This document shows, piece by piece, positions 41,705-51,689 of a DNA stretch of 64,000 nt. Positions within the stretch are counted from its first letter, which is position 1. Every line of letters starts with the position of its first letter. The stretch spans positions 434,001 through 498,000 of the forward strand of contig JALJCQ010000033.1 of the NCBI GenBank assembly GCA_023091665.1, written 5' to 3'. The notes beneath the pieces are model-generated. The model searched no databases, was not told the origin of the DNA, and saw only the letters and a program-made list of their open reading frames with translations. The translations under genes and the position numbers were made by a program. This DNA comes from Pythium myriotylum (taxonomy: Eukaryota; Oomycota; Peronosporomycetes; Pythiales; Pythiaceae).

Positions 41705-42811
41705 CTACACGAGCTGATATGTCGCCGTGCTAAACCACGAAGTCGCGTCAGTTCGGCGAACTCGTTTCTCTTGAACAAGCTTCTCCAAGTGTGTCACCAC
41801 GGCCTTCTGCGCCGCCAGGCCGAGAACAAACGGAAGGCTACCGTAGACGAGGCGAACCAGTTCCTTAGGAGAGAGCGGTCGTGTTGTCGACTTTAACGCC
41901 TCAATGACCTCTCGTTCCCGGTCCTGGCGATGCGAAATATATTCCTCTATCTTCTCCGCAGCTTTTACAATGACAGGCCCATGGGCTGGATAGATCACCG
42001 TCGGAGCAAGCGCCCGAAGGCGCATGAGGGAGTTCATGAGCTCTCCAAGGGAGTCAAAGACGCAGCTCCCCTCGCCGAGAATGCAATCACCAGAGAATAA
42101 GGATACCTTCGAAGTGGAATTGTCTTCAAGCAGGAAGCATACGTGGTCAACGCAGTGGCCAGGCATGTACTCGGTCCGCAACACAGCATTCACCCCTGGA
42201 ATTGGGAAGCTTTGGTGGTGAGATAGTGGCTGAATGAGCAGGTTCTCGCACGTTGAGTTCGTGTAGCGTAGTTTCCGGTCGGCACCTCCTGGGGGCATGT
42301 ACTTCCAGATCTTGACACCGGGGAACAACTCTCGAACACGTAGAACTCCTCCGATGTGGTCAAGGTGACCGTGCGTGATGACCAAGTCAGTGATCTCGTC
42401 GACACCATGCGCCTCACAAACGCGCGCCAGGTTGCTCATATATTCCGAGTTGCCGTCACTTGAATCGATGAGAAGGCGCTTGGGGCCTTCGCCCAGGAGA
42501 TACGTGTTGGTCCCCAGCAGCGTCATGCGGCTCGGGTTCTTGCCCAGGATGCGAATGATCCCTGGTGCCAGGGTTTCCACATCCGGGATTTTCGTGAGGT
42601 TCTTCGAGACGCCGCCTTTGCTCAGCAGGTACGAGTGGAGTCGGATGCTGAGATCGAACGAGAGGTAGGCCGAGAGCGGGATCTGCGCGGCCACCTCAGG
42701 ATGGCGCAGGCGACGCTGAAGCGGCGGCAGGAGCGCCACCGTCGCGGCCGCGCCCACCGCCAAGGCCCCCGCCGTGGCCGCCACTTGCCACGCCCAGGAC
42801 GACGCGACCAT
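41705..42811 (-). CDS. Metallo-beta-lactamase-fold hydrolase, LACTB2-like, membrane-anchored
   Basis: 368 residues, one exon. The MBL motif THGHLDHIGG (about residue 145) provides the HxHxDH metal ligands, preceded by LLGTNTYLLGEGPKRLLIDS and followed by MPGHCVDHVCFLL and FSGDCILGEG, with the late histidine in YPAHGPVI. The overall pattern and the C-terminal winged-helix-like part (LSPKELVRLVYGSLP..AQKAVVTHLEKLV) match LACTB2, a mitochondrial RNA endonuclease in mammals. A hydrophobic N-terminal segment (WQVAATAGALAVGAAATVAL) followed by basic residues could be a membrane anchor or an organellar signal. Divergent from the OS-9-like gene, with 170 bp between ATGs. The substrate is not readable from sequence. 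Confidence 0.85.
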   Translation of the reverse strand: MVASSWAWQVAATAGALAVGAAATVALLPPLQRRLRHPEVAAQIPLSAYLSFDLSIRLHSYLLSKGGVSKNLTKIPDVETLAPGIIRILGKNPSRMTLLGTNTYLLGEGPKRLLIDSSDGNSEYMSNLARVCEAHGVDEITDLVITHGHLDHIGGVLRVRELFPGVKIWKYMPPGGADRKLRYTNSTCENLLIQPLSHHQSFPIPGVNAVLRTEYMPGHCVDHVCFLLEDNSTSKVSLFSGDCILGEGSCVFDSLGELMNSLMRLRALAPTVIYPAHGPVIVKAAEKIEEYISHRQDREREVIEALKSTTRPLSPKELVRLVYGSLPFVLGLAAQKAVVTHLEKLVQEKRVRRTDATSWFSTATYQLV

Positions 42812-42981
42812 GCTGAGAATTCGCCACTGACACGCTCGGAAGAAGGCTGCTCATTCGCTCGATTGCTCGTCGGAGTCCCCGTCATCCAAATCCAAGAACT
42901 TAGCCCGCCAACGTCACTAAGTGCGCCGAACTTAACGTCGAGGTTGAACCAAGCCACGCCACGTAGGAAAGAGCTCAAGAG

Positions 42982-44418
42982 ATGCGAGCGTGCGTTGGCT
43001 TGCTCGCGGGCGCCTGGGCGGCCTCCACCGCGCTCGCCGCGACGCTGCCGAGCGATCCAAGCTACGTCGTGCAGATCCACTCGAGCCGTGAGGGGTTCGT
43101 GCCCCCGGCGGACGCGAGCAGTCAGCTGCGCACGCAGTTCATGACGACCGAGTCGGGCCAGCGCTTCGAGTGCTTTCTGCCGCTCTCCCCACTCCAGAAG
43201 AAAGAGCAAGCGGCCGACGTGGCAGCGAGCAAGCAAGCCGGCGACGCGAAAGCGCGTGAGGACGCGGATGACAGTAGCAAGTACCTGGCGTTTGCGAGGG
43301 CTGCAGCCAAAAAAGTGCGGCCGATGTGCTTGCAGTACGTTGATGTCGTGGACCGATGGGTCTACGAAGTTTGCCCCGGCGTTTTGATTCGCAAGGTCAA
43401 CCTTAAGCGCCGAGGCAAAGATGCGACCAAGCTGCAGGAAAGTGGTTCTACTGAAGAAATACCTCAAGAACAGAAGAAGACACATGAGGTCCAGGAACTG
43501 GCTGCATTTGAATCTGACAGCGAGGCCCCGATTTCGCAATACGAAGAATTTACTCACGGCAACATGCAAGCGCGTGTTACATCGTACAAAAAGACTCTCT
43601 ACACCCAAATTTTTCGTGCTCGGGGGAAGCCCAACGGCCAAGAAGGAGATGTCGAACTTCAATTCCTCTGTAGTGCATCTGCTCGAGATGACCAAGTGAG
43701 CGGTGTTCGTTGGCGCCAGAATAGCGAAGACGCCAAGGAGCCTGCTGCATTTATTATCGCCTCTCGCCTTTTCTGCAACCCCAAGCACGCAGACCCGACG
43801 AGTCCCGACGAGAAATTCTCAGTCAGATCTCTTCTTCAGCCACTGGCAGAATTTCGTACCTGCATCAAGCGCAATGAAGGATGGTGGACGTACGAGTTTT
43901 GTTTTGGCCACGGCATTCGGCAGTACCACCGTGAAACCGATGGCAAGGTATCAGCAGAGTTCTCCCTGGGTTCTTACGATAGCAAACAGAACGCAGAACT
44001 TGAAGCAAGCGATGCATCGCTCGTGACTGAACACATCGATGCAACACACGACTCTCCTCGACCAGCCTTCGTGGAAGTTTATTCCGGTGGAACTCATTGC
44101 AAGGAATTTGACGTTTCGACACCACGTAAATCTCGTGTCTACTACTATTGCAACCAGGGCAGCACAAATCACCACATCTTGTCAGTCAAGGAGACACAAA
44201 CGTGCACTTACACGATCAAAATATCCTCCCCCATCGTTTGCGATCACCCACATTTCATCACGGAAGAAGAAAAGGTCGAAGACAAGTCGGAGGTGGTGCA
44301 CTGCATTCCTGTCCCGTCTATTGAGAGCACGAATCCTGAGTCTTCATCAGCAACTAGAGCACCGACGACTGGTCCGAAGGACGACGGGATTCGAGAGGTT
44401 GAAGTCACGGCTGCATGA
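42982..44418 (+). CDS. ER lectin of the OS-9/ERLEC1 type with two MRH domains
   Basis: A 478-residue protein with an N-terminal signal peptide (MRACVGLLAGAWAASTALA). The second MRH (mannose-6-phosphate-receptor homology) domain is well formed: C-IKRNEGWWTYEFCFGHGIRQYH (WW near residue 301, the motif that binds trimmed mannose in OS-9), then YSGGTHCKEF, RVYYYCNQG and TYTIKISSPIVC. The first half repeats the same plan in weaker form (CLQYVDVVDRWVYEVCPGVLIRKV, VELQFLCSAS, IIASRLFC), as in ERLEC1/XTP3-B. This family delivers misfolded glycoproteins to the HRD1 ubiquitin ligase in ER-associated degradation. No HDEL-type retention signal is seen at the C-terminus, so retention would depend on partners. 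The first MRH lacks the WW pair and may not bind glycan. Confidence 0.85.
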   Translation: MRACVGLLAGAWAASTALAATLPSDPSYVVQIHSSREGFVPPADASSQLRTQFMTTESGQRFECFLPLSPLQKKEQAADVAASKQAGDAKAREDADDSSKYLAFARAAAKKVRPMCLQYVDVVDRWVYEVCPGVLIRKVNLKRRGKDATKLQESGSTEEIPQEQKKTHEVQELAAFESDSEAPISQYEEFTHGNMQARVTSYKKTLYTQIFRARGKPNGQEGDVELQFLCSASARDDQVSGVRWRQNSEDAKEPAAFIIASRLFCNPKHADPTSPDEKFSVRSLLQPLAEFRTCIKRNEGWWTYEFCFGHGIRQYHRETDGKVSAEFSLGSYDSKQNAELEASDASLVTEHIDATHDSPRPAFVEVYSGGTHCKEFDVSTPRKSRVYYYCNQGSTNHHILSVKETQTCTYTIKISSPIVCDHPHFITEEEKVEDKSEVVHCIPVPSIESTNPESSSATRAPTTGPKDDGIREVEVTAA

Positions 44419-45482
44419 GGATGAGAGCTTCATTTGCAGTAGATCTGGGGCCGCCACGCGCTCCAGCTCCGAGCACGGATTGGGCCATCAAGAAATCGAA
44501 CAAGTGACTTCTTAGAAGCGGAAAGTGGGTGCATGCCGCTTGGAGGGTCGTTGGAGACCTTGTGTGTAATGGAGCTTGACATCCGCTGCAGTATGTATTA
44601 CTATTGGGCAGTTCTTCTCGTGTTCTGATTGGATGGTGTGTAGTCGCCCACTTGCGATGACGAGACTTGTCGTCGGCTTCCAAAAAAGTCTGGGTCGCCC
44701 CTTCGCGCCAAGTCTTTCTGAAGATTGAGACTGAGACGGATCGAGAGGGAGCTTCTGCTTTCCGATGCTGTCGTCTGTTGTGAGACATCGCCACATGCGA
44801 TGAAAGCCGGATGCCAATGATAAAAATCTCGTGGCGTTTGGCTCGGAAGCAGATGCAAAATGCAGCACCGAAAAAAAGCTTCTGGATTGTGAAGTCGAGT
44901 GCCAAGTCAACTAGGAGAGTGCGTAGACTCAGTACGTGGGGCGGCCGACCAGGGTCCGACATCAGTACAGTGAAGTTTCGTACACGGGACACGTCGGACG
45001 AATGTACTGAGATACACCTGCGATCTTGGCTGCCCGTTTCTGCAAGTGATGCGCATTGGAGCAGAGACGAGTCTCGCTCGCCGCTAAAACCTCATTTTCG
45101 GCTATTTAACCTCGTATCACCCGACAGTGATTGGCTGAAATTCCTAGTGACTGCGAGGAGCTCAGCTCACGGCACCCAGCGATTGGTGGAGAATCGCCTC
45201 CGCGGGCGCGTTCTGAACATTCGAACCAGGCGAGCCATTGTTGCCGCCTTCGCCAGCACCCCACTACTCAAAACTCTCCTCCCCCGCCAGTTCCCCCAGG
45301 ATCGCGAGTCCAGCTTGCCCCGGCGTCCGTTTCGTGTTGAGCGTGGTTGTCTTCGAAAGAGCCAACCGATCGATCGACGCACACGAAGCTCCCCGCAGGC
45401 TCTGCCGGCTCGTGCCCCCCACCCGTCTCTCTCAACCATTCAAGTTGACACCGCCCCCGCGCGCCCCGCGATCCATTGGTTC
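44419..45482. other. Intergenic region and long leader upstream of AdoMet decarboxylase
   Basis: About 1.06 kb. Open frames exist on both strands (minus 44512-44910, 132 codons; plus from 44811), none with recognisable features. The plus frame ends as the candidate uORF listed next. The minus frame could be a small species-specific gene, but I cannot support it. Confidence 0.4.
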
Positions 45483-45584
45483 ATGCTGTTGGAGACCACA
45501 CTCCTAAGCACCGTCGACATCGTTGATCCCACCAACATCTTCACGGGTTTCTTCTTCACTGGAGCCTGCGACGAACCCGCCTAA
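45483..45584 (+). promoter_or_regulatory. Candidate upstream ORF (33 codons) in the AdoMet decarboxylase leader
   Basis: A 33-codon frame starting MLLETTLLST and ending FFFTGACDEPA then TAA, finishing 63 bases before the decarboxylase ATG. AdoMetDC mRNAs of animals and plants carry short peptide-coding uORFs that make translation polyamine-sensitive. Here position and size fit, but the peptide is not the animal MAGDIS or the plant type. Whether it lies in the mature transcript is unknown; the same frame is open far upstream. Confidence 0.35.
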
Positions 45585-45647
45585 CAGGACCACTTCCGGC
45601 CTCTCCACCCCCGTCTACCACAACTAATCTCCCGCTTCACAAAATAA

Positions 45648-46838
45648 ATGGTCAACGTCTTCCCGGAACCCATTAAGCTGGTGCCAGGCGACGACGACTC
45701 GAGCTCGACCCAGTCGGACTCGTCCGAGCATGTCGCGATCCCGAACTCTTTCGAAGGCCCCGAGAAGAACCTCGAGATCGACTTCAAGGTCGGGGTCGGC
45801 GCCTCGCAGGGGTTCCGCAATGTGAGTCGTGAAAACATCGATGCTATGCTAGAGGCTGGCCAGTGCCAGATCCTCTCCAAGATCAGCAATGAGCACATCG
45901 ACGCCTACGTCCTGTCCGAGTCGAGTCTCTTCATCTACTCCCACAAGATCGTGATCAAGACGTGTGGCACCACCACGCTTCTCCTCACGATCCCGTTCAT
46001 CAAGAAGTACGCCGAAGCGTTGGGCATGGAGATTGAATGGGTGAGCTACTCGCGAAAGAACTACAACTTCCCAGAGGAGCAAAAGTACCCGCATACGTCA
46101 TACCAGACCGAAGTTGAGTACCTCGAATCGTTCTTCCCGAACGGTACTGCGCACGTGCTCGGCCCTCTGAACCACGACCACTGGTACATCTACGTCTGGG
46201 ATGCCGAGGAGCACGAGACTAGCAAGTTGCCGCTCCAGCTGCCTTCCATCTCGGAGCGAAACCCGCTCAAGGGCACGCCAGGCGCAAACGAGAGCACGCT
46301 CCACGTCCTGATGCAGGACATGCACCCTTCTGTGGCCAAGCGCTTCTTCAAGAACGACGACCCGACCATGACGTCTCGTCGCATGACCATTGAGAGTGGT
46401 ATCCGTGACCTTGTCCCTGGTGCCGTTCTTGACGACTTTGCGTTCGACCCATGTGGATACTCGATGAATGGCATCCTCTTTGATGCTTACTACACGATCC
46501 ACATCACGCCCGAGAGCCACTGCAGCTACGTGAGCTTCGAGACAAACGCGCGCCTGCGCTGCTACGACTCGTTGCTGAAGAACGTGCTGCGATGCTTCCG
46601 CCCAGCGAAGTACTCGGTCAGCGTCTATGCCGATCGCGCGGCTCTTGAAGCGAGCAAAATCCAGATCTTCTCCAACGAGGTTGTTGCTGCTGACGACGAC
46701 CTCAATTACAAGCGTAAGGGGGGCCACACCCAGGCAACGTTCGAGGGCGACTATTTGTGCCTCATGGCGAACTGGCACCAGACCAAGCAGCCGCTCAGTC
46801 GCGCCGGCCAGAAGTTCCGCTCGCCTTCATTTGCGTAA
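45648..46838 (+). CDS. S-adenosylmethionine decarboxylase proenzyme
   Basis: Polyamine-synthesis enzyme that decarboxylates AdoMet to supply aminopropyl groups for spermidine. 396 residues, one exon. The proenzyme self-cleaves at LSE|SSLF (Glu91-Ser92), turning the serine into the pyruvoyl cofactor. The catalytic cysteine is in KTCGTTTLL (Cys106), and FDPCGYSMNGI contains a further conserved active-site Cys. An acidic Ser-rich N-terminal extension (about 10-45, DDDSSSTQSDSS) precedes the core GFRNVSRENIDAML, where other enzymes start almost directly. The ATG at 45648 is preceded by AAATA, a usual context. Likely regulated by polyamines, possibly through the upstream ORF. Cytosolic by family. 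Confidence 0.95.
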   Translation: MVNVFPEPIKLVPGDDDSSSTQSDSSEHVAIPNSFEGPEKNLEIDFKVGVGASQGFRNVSRENIDAMLEAGQCQILSKISNEHIDAYVLSESSLFIYSHKIVIKTCGTTTLLLTIPFIKKYAEALGMEIEWVSYSRKNYNFPEEQKYPHTSYQTEVEYLESFFPNGTAHVLGPLNHDHWYIYVWDAEEHETSKLPLQLPSISERNPLKGTPGANESTLHVLMQDMHPSVAKRFFKNDDPTMTSRRMTIESGIRDLVPGAVLDDFAFDPCGYSMNGILFDAYYTIHITPESHCSYVSFETNARLRCYDSLLKNVLRCFRPAKYSVSVYADRAALEASKIQIFSNEVVAADDDLNYKRKGGHTQATFEGDYLCLMANWHQTKQPLSRAGQKFRSPSFA

Positions 46839-47148
46839 GCCGTGGTTTCACCATGCGCCATGGCAGGTGACGAAGTCGACCACTGCATCTCCTGTGCATA
46901 TTGATCAGCATCTCGTGTTCCTTTCATCACTCATTCAACTACACTAGTCAATTTTCCAGAAACAAGTAACAACCAAGAACACACCACACACTCTTTGAAT
47001 ACGTTGAAGTGTATTGATTCGATAGTGTCTCTTACGCCTGACTAATCCGAATCTCTTGGTTTCGCAGGTGAGACGAAAGACTGGGAATGTTTGGTTGGGT
47101 ATTCTTGGAATCGAGTACGTTAACCATCAACTCATTTGAAAAGGCAAG
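46839..47148. other. Intergenic region, AdoMetDC to EF-hand gene
   Basis: 310 bp, AT-richer than its neighbours, holding the 3' end of AdoMetDC (A-rich around 46960-46990) and the leader of the next gene. No element called. Confidence 0.45.
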
Positions 47149-50100
47149 ATGGAGCCTTCACCACCTGCAACCGGCGGTGATAGCTCTGTCTTGCGTCTGC
47201 ATCCAAGGGGTCAGTCCCATCGCCGCCATACCAAGGCGAAGGTATCTCCACGCCACGTTAAGTTACAGAGTGTTGTTGCCTGCCCACTTCCTCTGTACGC
47301 GCCAACCACACTGCAAGGTCAGTTCCGGCACGAGCTCTTCTTTCTCCACCAGCACCTGCTAGATGCCGTGGCAAGATGTGCCGTTGATCAGCACTGTTCG
47401 GCAGTCGAGACTCAACTTGCGCTCGAGACCCAGCGAAGCTCTGTCGCATTCGAGATTCTAACAAGCGACCACCAAACGGCCGTGGTGCACGAATTTTTTC
47501 GTCAATGGCAACGTAATCAGGGCCCAGGGAAGACTTGTTCTCCGACCGAAGAGGAGCTATTGAACCAGCTCGTAGATACCATCTTCCGCAACATGCCCAT
47601 AATCCTCTCAGAGAGCGACGTCCGTAACGCAAAGAGCTTCACGCGATACATAGACGCTCTCAAGAGTATGCGCCAGCTCTTACTCTGCCTTCTGTACAAG
47701 TCTCCCGAGAATCCAAGTGAGGTCGAGAGTGCAGAGAATGACAGAGTAGCCGAAACTTTATCCTCTCCACCTGTCTTCGCGTCAACGGTCGCAATACTTG
47801 ATGCCATGGGGCGCAGGTCCCGGCCACCAAATTCCGGCTCCTCGGGTGTATACTCCGCGAGGACACACCGTGTGCCTCTTTATCTTTACTGCGAGCAGCT
47901 GGAGCGTGAGAATGACTCCCTCAAGCGACGACTTCGAAATGTTAGACAAGGTTCCCACGTCGACGGAGACGATGTTGGTCTTCTGAATGAACAAACACTC
48001 ACCCTTCTCGTCCAGTTTTGGGAACTGCCGCGACTGGAGAGGCTAGCGTTCTTCTGTCAGATAGCAAGCCAGGCAAAGCGCGAAGACTGCGACTCGGTGC
48101 TTCGGGTGTTTCTTGACAAGTGCAGTTTAGACAACCTCTTGAGCATGTGGGACGCCCTTCAACTCACCCCGCACTTGCAACATGCTATTGCGGCGAGGAA
48201 GCACGGGGATGACGCTGAGGCCGCGGCACGAGAGGCTGATAAAGCCCTAGCCGCTGCCGCTCAAGATGTCGAGGAACGTCACCAGAAGGCCGGCAGCGAC
48301 AGTGGCAGTGGGAACAGCGATAGTGCAGCGGAGAGTCGACGTGGAGGTCGACGCTTTCCTGGCCATCACTCTTCCCAACGCCAAGTAGATCTGAGCGGTC
48401 TCACAAACGGCTTTGAAGATGATGAGGACGATAGACTGGAAGATAAAGAGGAAGCCGGCGGTGAAGATTGGAACTCCACGGGCGGTAAGCGCCGTCGTCG
48501 TCGACCACGTCTGCGTGACAGAGGTAGAACTCCGGAGAGATCTCGGGGAAGCCACCACATTCGCCACCAAGATAAAAACCGGGGGCAGATCGAGGATGAC
48601 GAAGACAAAGGAAGCGATTGCCCAAGTTTGAGGAGCAGGGGCGCATCCAATCCGGCAACGCCTCGATCAATTCTCGACTGTGTGCACTCTAGTCTGCTAG
48701 AACTGTTGAAAGCAGACAACCCGGACGTGGCTCCGACAATCACTGACGTTGCATGGAAACTCGTTGAAGTCATCGATCGCACAAGGCGCCACGATAGCAT
48801 CGTCCCGCGTGGTGCACAGAGAAAGCTGTCAACGTTTCAGCAGCATGCAAATGTGCCCACTCCTGTGGTTGCTGGAGCTCTTCTTAAGCACGGTGCGACT
48901 GTGTCGGCACCGCATTCGCCCCGTCAGTTGGTCGAGGACGCATTCGGAGCCAACTTGACCACAGAGCAACAGTATCTCATCAAAATTGACCAGCTTCAGG
49001 CACTTCTTGTCACGCTTGGCGGGTTCTCGTTACATTCGATGAGTACTGAGGTAATCACGAGCGCGTACAAACGTATGCCGGTGATTCGTCGGCTCTACCA
49101 AGCTGTTGAGGGTAAGGCTCTTGAAGCCGTTGGGGTCGATCTCCCCAAAAAGTCGCTTCAGTCGCTTGAAGTAACCACCTCCCAATCTGAAGTCGCCATG
49201 GCTCAGGCTTTGCATGAAGTGCCAATGTGGTCAGAAGACAATGTGATGAACTCCGTTGAACTGATGCTCGGAAAGCTGGGCAAAATGGTGCGTTCGCTTG
49301 CTCCAATTGCAGCTGTTGGCTCTCCTTCAACGGTAGACGGCCGTAACGAAGCATCAGCTGAGATTATTCGACTCGCAGAGGCTATGGAGGACGTGACTAG
49401 TGATATTGCTCAAGAAAACCCTGGTTCCGGTCGTCGTCACCTCAGCCTCGACCCAGCCAGGCGGATGGCCATGCTCAATCGACTGAAATCACTCGCTCAT
49501 AGCAACCAAATCGAGAGCCTCACAGCGATGATTTCTTCGCGATGCGAAGATATTTCCTCGCTGAGCAGCGTGATTGATCACCAAAGGCAGCTTGAACTCT
49601 ACAATGCTTCTGATTTGGACGGACGCCCAGTGTTTGGTGAAGATTCTGAAGGAACAACTGTCGACATAACCGTGGCTCCTGTTGGCGTAGCCGACGAGGC
49701 TGATGAAGTGCTGAAGCTTGTAAAGAAAGCCAAGATTCGGAGAGCGTCAGCGGCAAAGCAAGCTGCGGCTTCTGTAACCACGAACCGAGGGGATTTCAAC
49801 GACTCTGACGAAGATGACCAGAGTTTACTGCTGAACCCGATGACGGCACCCCGGTACGCCAACCGCTTGGATATTCCTCTCACTATTAAGCAGGCAACGG
49901 CACAACGAGGCAGCAAACTCTTTAACGCAGGGATTCTGCTGCGGGTTGTGGATCAAATGTACCGCGAGAACTACGAGGCGATGGTCTCGTCGCTCCAATA
50001 CGGTTCTCGGCGCATGGAATTCAGTGAATTCATGTACGACTGGCACATTCGAAAATACGGACTCAAGTCGCTAGCTCAGCAGCATTTGCTCAAGCTGATC

Positions 50101-51552
50101 CAGTCGCTGCGGAAGTATGAGCGCAAGGTGTTTCAGTGCCACTTATGTCTGCGTTTCCTGGGTATCGTGAATCCGCTGGGCTTTCACGAGCACAAGTTCG
50201 TGCTTGGACTGCTTGACAAGTGGAGCGCTGGCACGTTCTCTGGAGCTGCCAAGCACCGCGTCGAGTATGTTCCGCGCCAGTTTAAAGTGCGGATCTCCTT
50301 TGCGGTCTCAACAATTCAGGAGGCCCTCTGTGAGCGCTTTGGTGTGTACTTTCGCACGATGGAAGTTGTGACTGCCCGGATCAAAGCTCAGGCAATGCGG
50401 CAGGACGAAGAGTTCATCAAAGAAGCGGACGTGCTTACCATCGCCATTGATGAGTGGCAGTCGCAACGCAAACGCATCGAGCAGATCCTTGAGGCCGTCT
50501 ACACTGCGGGTGACCTCAATGGAGACGGCTCGCTCGAATACGACGAGTTTCACGGCGTATTGATCCATTTATCGCCCTCGCTGCAGGAAAAGTTTATCCA
50601 GAAGGTGTTCACGGCCGCGCATGATTATTTGAAGCCAAGGCGGATCTCGTTTGTGCGCTTCCTGGACGTCGTGCTTCTCGAGCGCATCCTCAATACGTCT
50701 GCACCATACACCAAAACCAAGCAACAACTGAACGATCGAGCTAACGTTCCATCCATTGTATCGGCGGCCGGTAGCTCGCTTCCCGGCCCCACACGAGCCA
50801 CAACAGAGGAAGAAGAGATCTATCAATTCAATCTACTGCAGGAGACGTGGGAGCACGACAAAGAGGTTGTGGCGCAGGCGCTGAGCTCGGTCACGCACCA
50901 AGCCACGGCCGCCGCGATCCAGTTCCGCGTCACGTTCCTTACGCAGATCCTCAGTCGCCGCGTCGACTCGAAGACTGCGTGGATGTGCCACCGTCAGATC
51001 ATGCGCGAGATCCGCCGGTATCAAAACCTCAATGAAGACCAAGTGGTGGCCGTCAAGACTAAGGAGGAGACGTTCCGGAAGGCCGTGATGGCGATTCGCA
51101 ACATGCAGCGACTCAGCTTGGCGTTTAAACGACCGCCAACTACGACTGTGGAGACGACTCCTCTTGCTGACGAGACGGTGGCTCCGGATTCGGCACCAGC
51201 TCTCTTCCCACACAGCCCCCAAGAGCTGCGGAAGCAAATCAGCTACGTGGGAGTTGTCGAAGGTGCGCTGGCGTCTGCGGAGACGGCGAGTCTCGCCGAG
51301 ATCGAGGCGCTGGAGAACCAGCTGCGCGAAAAGTTTCTCGAGCGCGCGGACGAAGCTGCGATTGACGATTTCAAGAGCGCGCTGCAGACGATCCGGCGCC
51401 TCAGCGTGCAGGCGGTCCAGCCGGAACTGGAACTGGAGCAACTGCGTGAGCGGACTCCGCTTCCGTTCGATCGCGTGGAGGAAGAAGATGGCGACGAGGC
51501 GGATGAAGAAGAAGAGGATGACGCCGAAGAAATAGAAGATGGGGAGGCCTGA
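47149..51552 (+). CDS. Large EF-hand protein of unknown function (1467 residues)
   Basis: One exon. I do not recognise the family as a whole. A good EF-hand calcium loop, DLNGDGSLEYDE, lies near residue 1122 with flanking helices (RIEQILEAVYTAG and FHGVLIHL). Other features: a helical N-terminal region (about 20-190), a low-complexity, strongly charged stretch rich in Asp, Arg and Gly (about 360-500; GKRRRRRPRLRDRGR), a middle helical region (about 600-900), a segment with LCLRFLGIVNPLGFHEHKF (about 1000), and an acidic C-terminal tail (EEEDGDEADEEEEDDAEE). An arrangement of helices with one calcium site suggests a calcium-responsive cytoskeletal or axonemal protein, which is inference. The downstream coiled-coil gene follows in the same direction after 137 bp. 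Confidence 0.75.
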   Translation: MEPSPPATGGDSSVLRLHPRGQSHRRHTKAKVSPRHVKLQSVVACPLPLYAPTTLQGQFRHELFFLHQHLLDAVARCAVDQHCSAVETQLALETQRSSVAFEILTSDHQTAVVHEFFRQWQRNQGPGKTCSPTEEELLNQLVDTIFRNMPIILSESDVRNAKSFTRYIDALKSMRQLLLCLLYKSPENPSEVESAENDRVAETLSSPPVFASTVAILDAMGRRSRPPNSGSSGVYSARTHRVPLYLYCEQLERENDSLKRRLRNVRQGSHVDGDDVGLLNEQTLTLLVQFWELPRLERLAFFCQIASQAKREDCDSVLRVFLDKCSLDNLLSMWDALQLTPHLQHAIAARKHGDDAEAAAREADKALAAAAQDVEERHQKAGSDSGSGNSDSAAESRRGGRRFPGHHSSQRQVDLSGLTNGFEDDEDDRLEDKEEAGGEDWNSTGGKRRRRRPRLRDRGRTPERSRGSHHIRHQDKNRGQIEDDEDKGSDCPSLRSRGASNPATPRSILDCVHSSLLELLKADNPDVAPTITDVAWKLVEVIDRTRRHDSIVPRGAQRKLSTFQQHANVPTPVVAGALLKHGATVSAPHSPRQLVEDAFGANLTTEQQYLIKIDQLQALLVTLGGFSLHSMSTEVITSAYKRMPVIRRLYQAVEGKALEAVGVDLPKKSLQSLEVTTSQSEVAMAQALHEVPMWSEDNVMNSVELMLGKLGKMVRSLAPIAAVGSPSTVDGRNEASAEIIRLAEAMEDVTSDIAQENPGSGRRHLSLDPARRMAMLNRLKSLAHSNQIESLTAMISSRCEDISSLSSVIDHQRQLELYNASDLDGRPVFGEDSEGTTVDITVAPVGVADEADEVLKLVKKAKIRRASAAKQAAASVTTNRGDFNDSDEDDQSLLLNPMTAPRYANRLDIPLTIKQATAQRGSKLFNAGILLRVVDQMYRENYEAMVSSLQYGSRRMEFSEFMYDWHIRKYGLKSLAQQHLLKLIQSLRKYERKVFQCHLCLRFLGIVNPLGFHEHKFVLGLLDKWSAGTFSGAAKHRVEYVPRQFKVRISFAVSTIQEALCERFGVYFRTMEVVTARIKAQAMRQDEEFIKEADVLTIAIDEWQSQRKRIEQILEAVYTAGDLNGDGSLEYDEFHGVLIHLSPSLQEKFIQKVFTAAHDYLKPRRISFVRFLDVVLLERILNTSAPYTKTKQQLNDRANVPSIVSAAGSSLPGPTRATTEEEEIYQFNLLQETWEHDKEVVAQALSSVTHQATAAAIQFRVTFLTQILSRRVDSKTAWMCHRQIMREIRRYQNLNEDQVVAVKTKEETFRKAVMAIRNMQRLSLAFKRPPTTTVETTPLADETVAPDSAPALFPHSPQELRKQISYVGVVEGALASAETASLAEIEALENQLREKFLERADEAAIDDFKSALQTIRRLSVQAVQPELELEQLRERTPLPFDRVEEEDGDEADEEEEDDAEEIEDGEA

Positions 51553-51689
51553 CAGAGAGGGCTTGGCGATTGACTCGTGCTGGGAAGAAGACGCGTTTCG
51601 TGTCTCGTCGGTTTCACTGGTAGAACTGCGCTTGGAGCTGCTGTTGCTGTTCCATTTTCTGTCATAACACAGACCCACGACCGATAGCC

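Noticed and set aside
44512..44910. 132-codon minus-strand frame between the OS-9-like and AdoMetDC genes
   Set aside because: Composition is not implausible, but there is no motif, no conserved start context and no neighbour logic, so it is not called as a gene.
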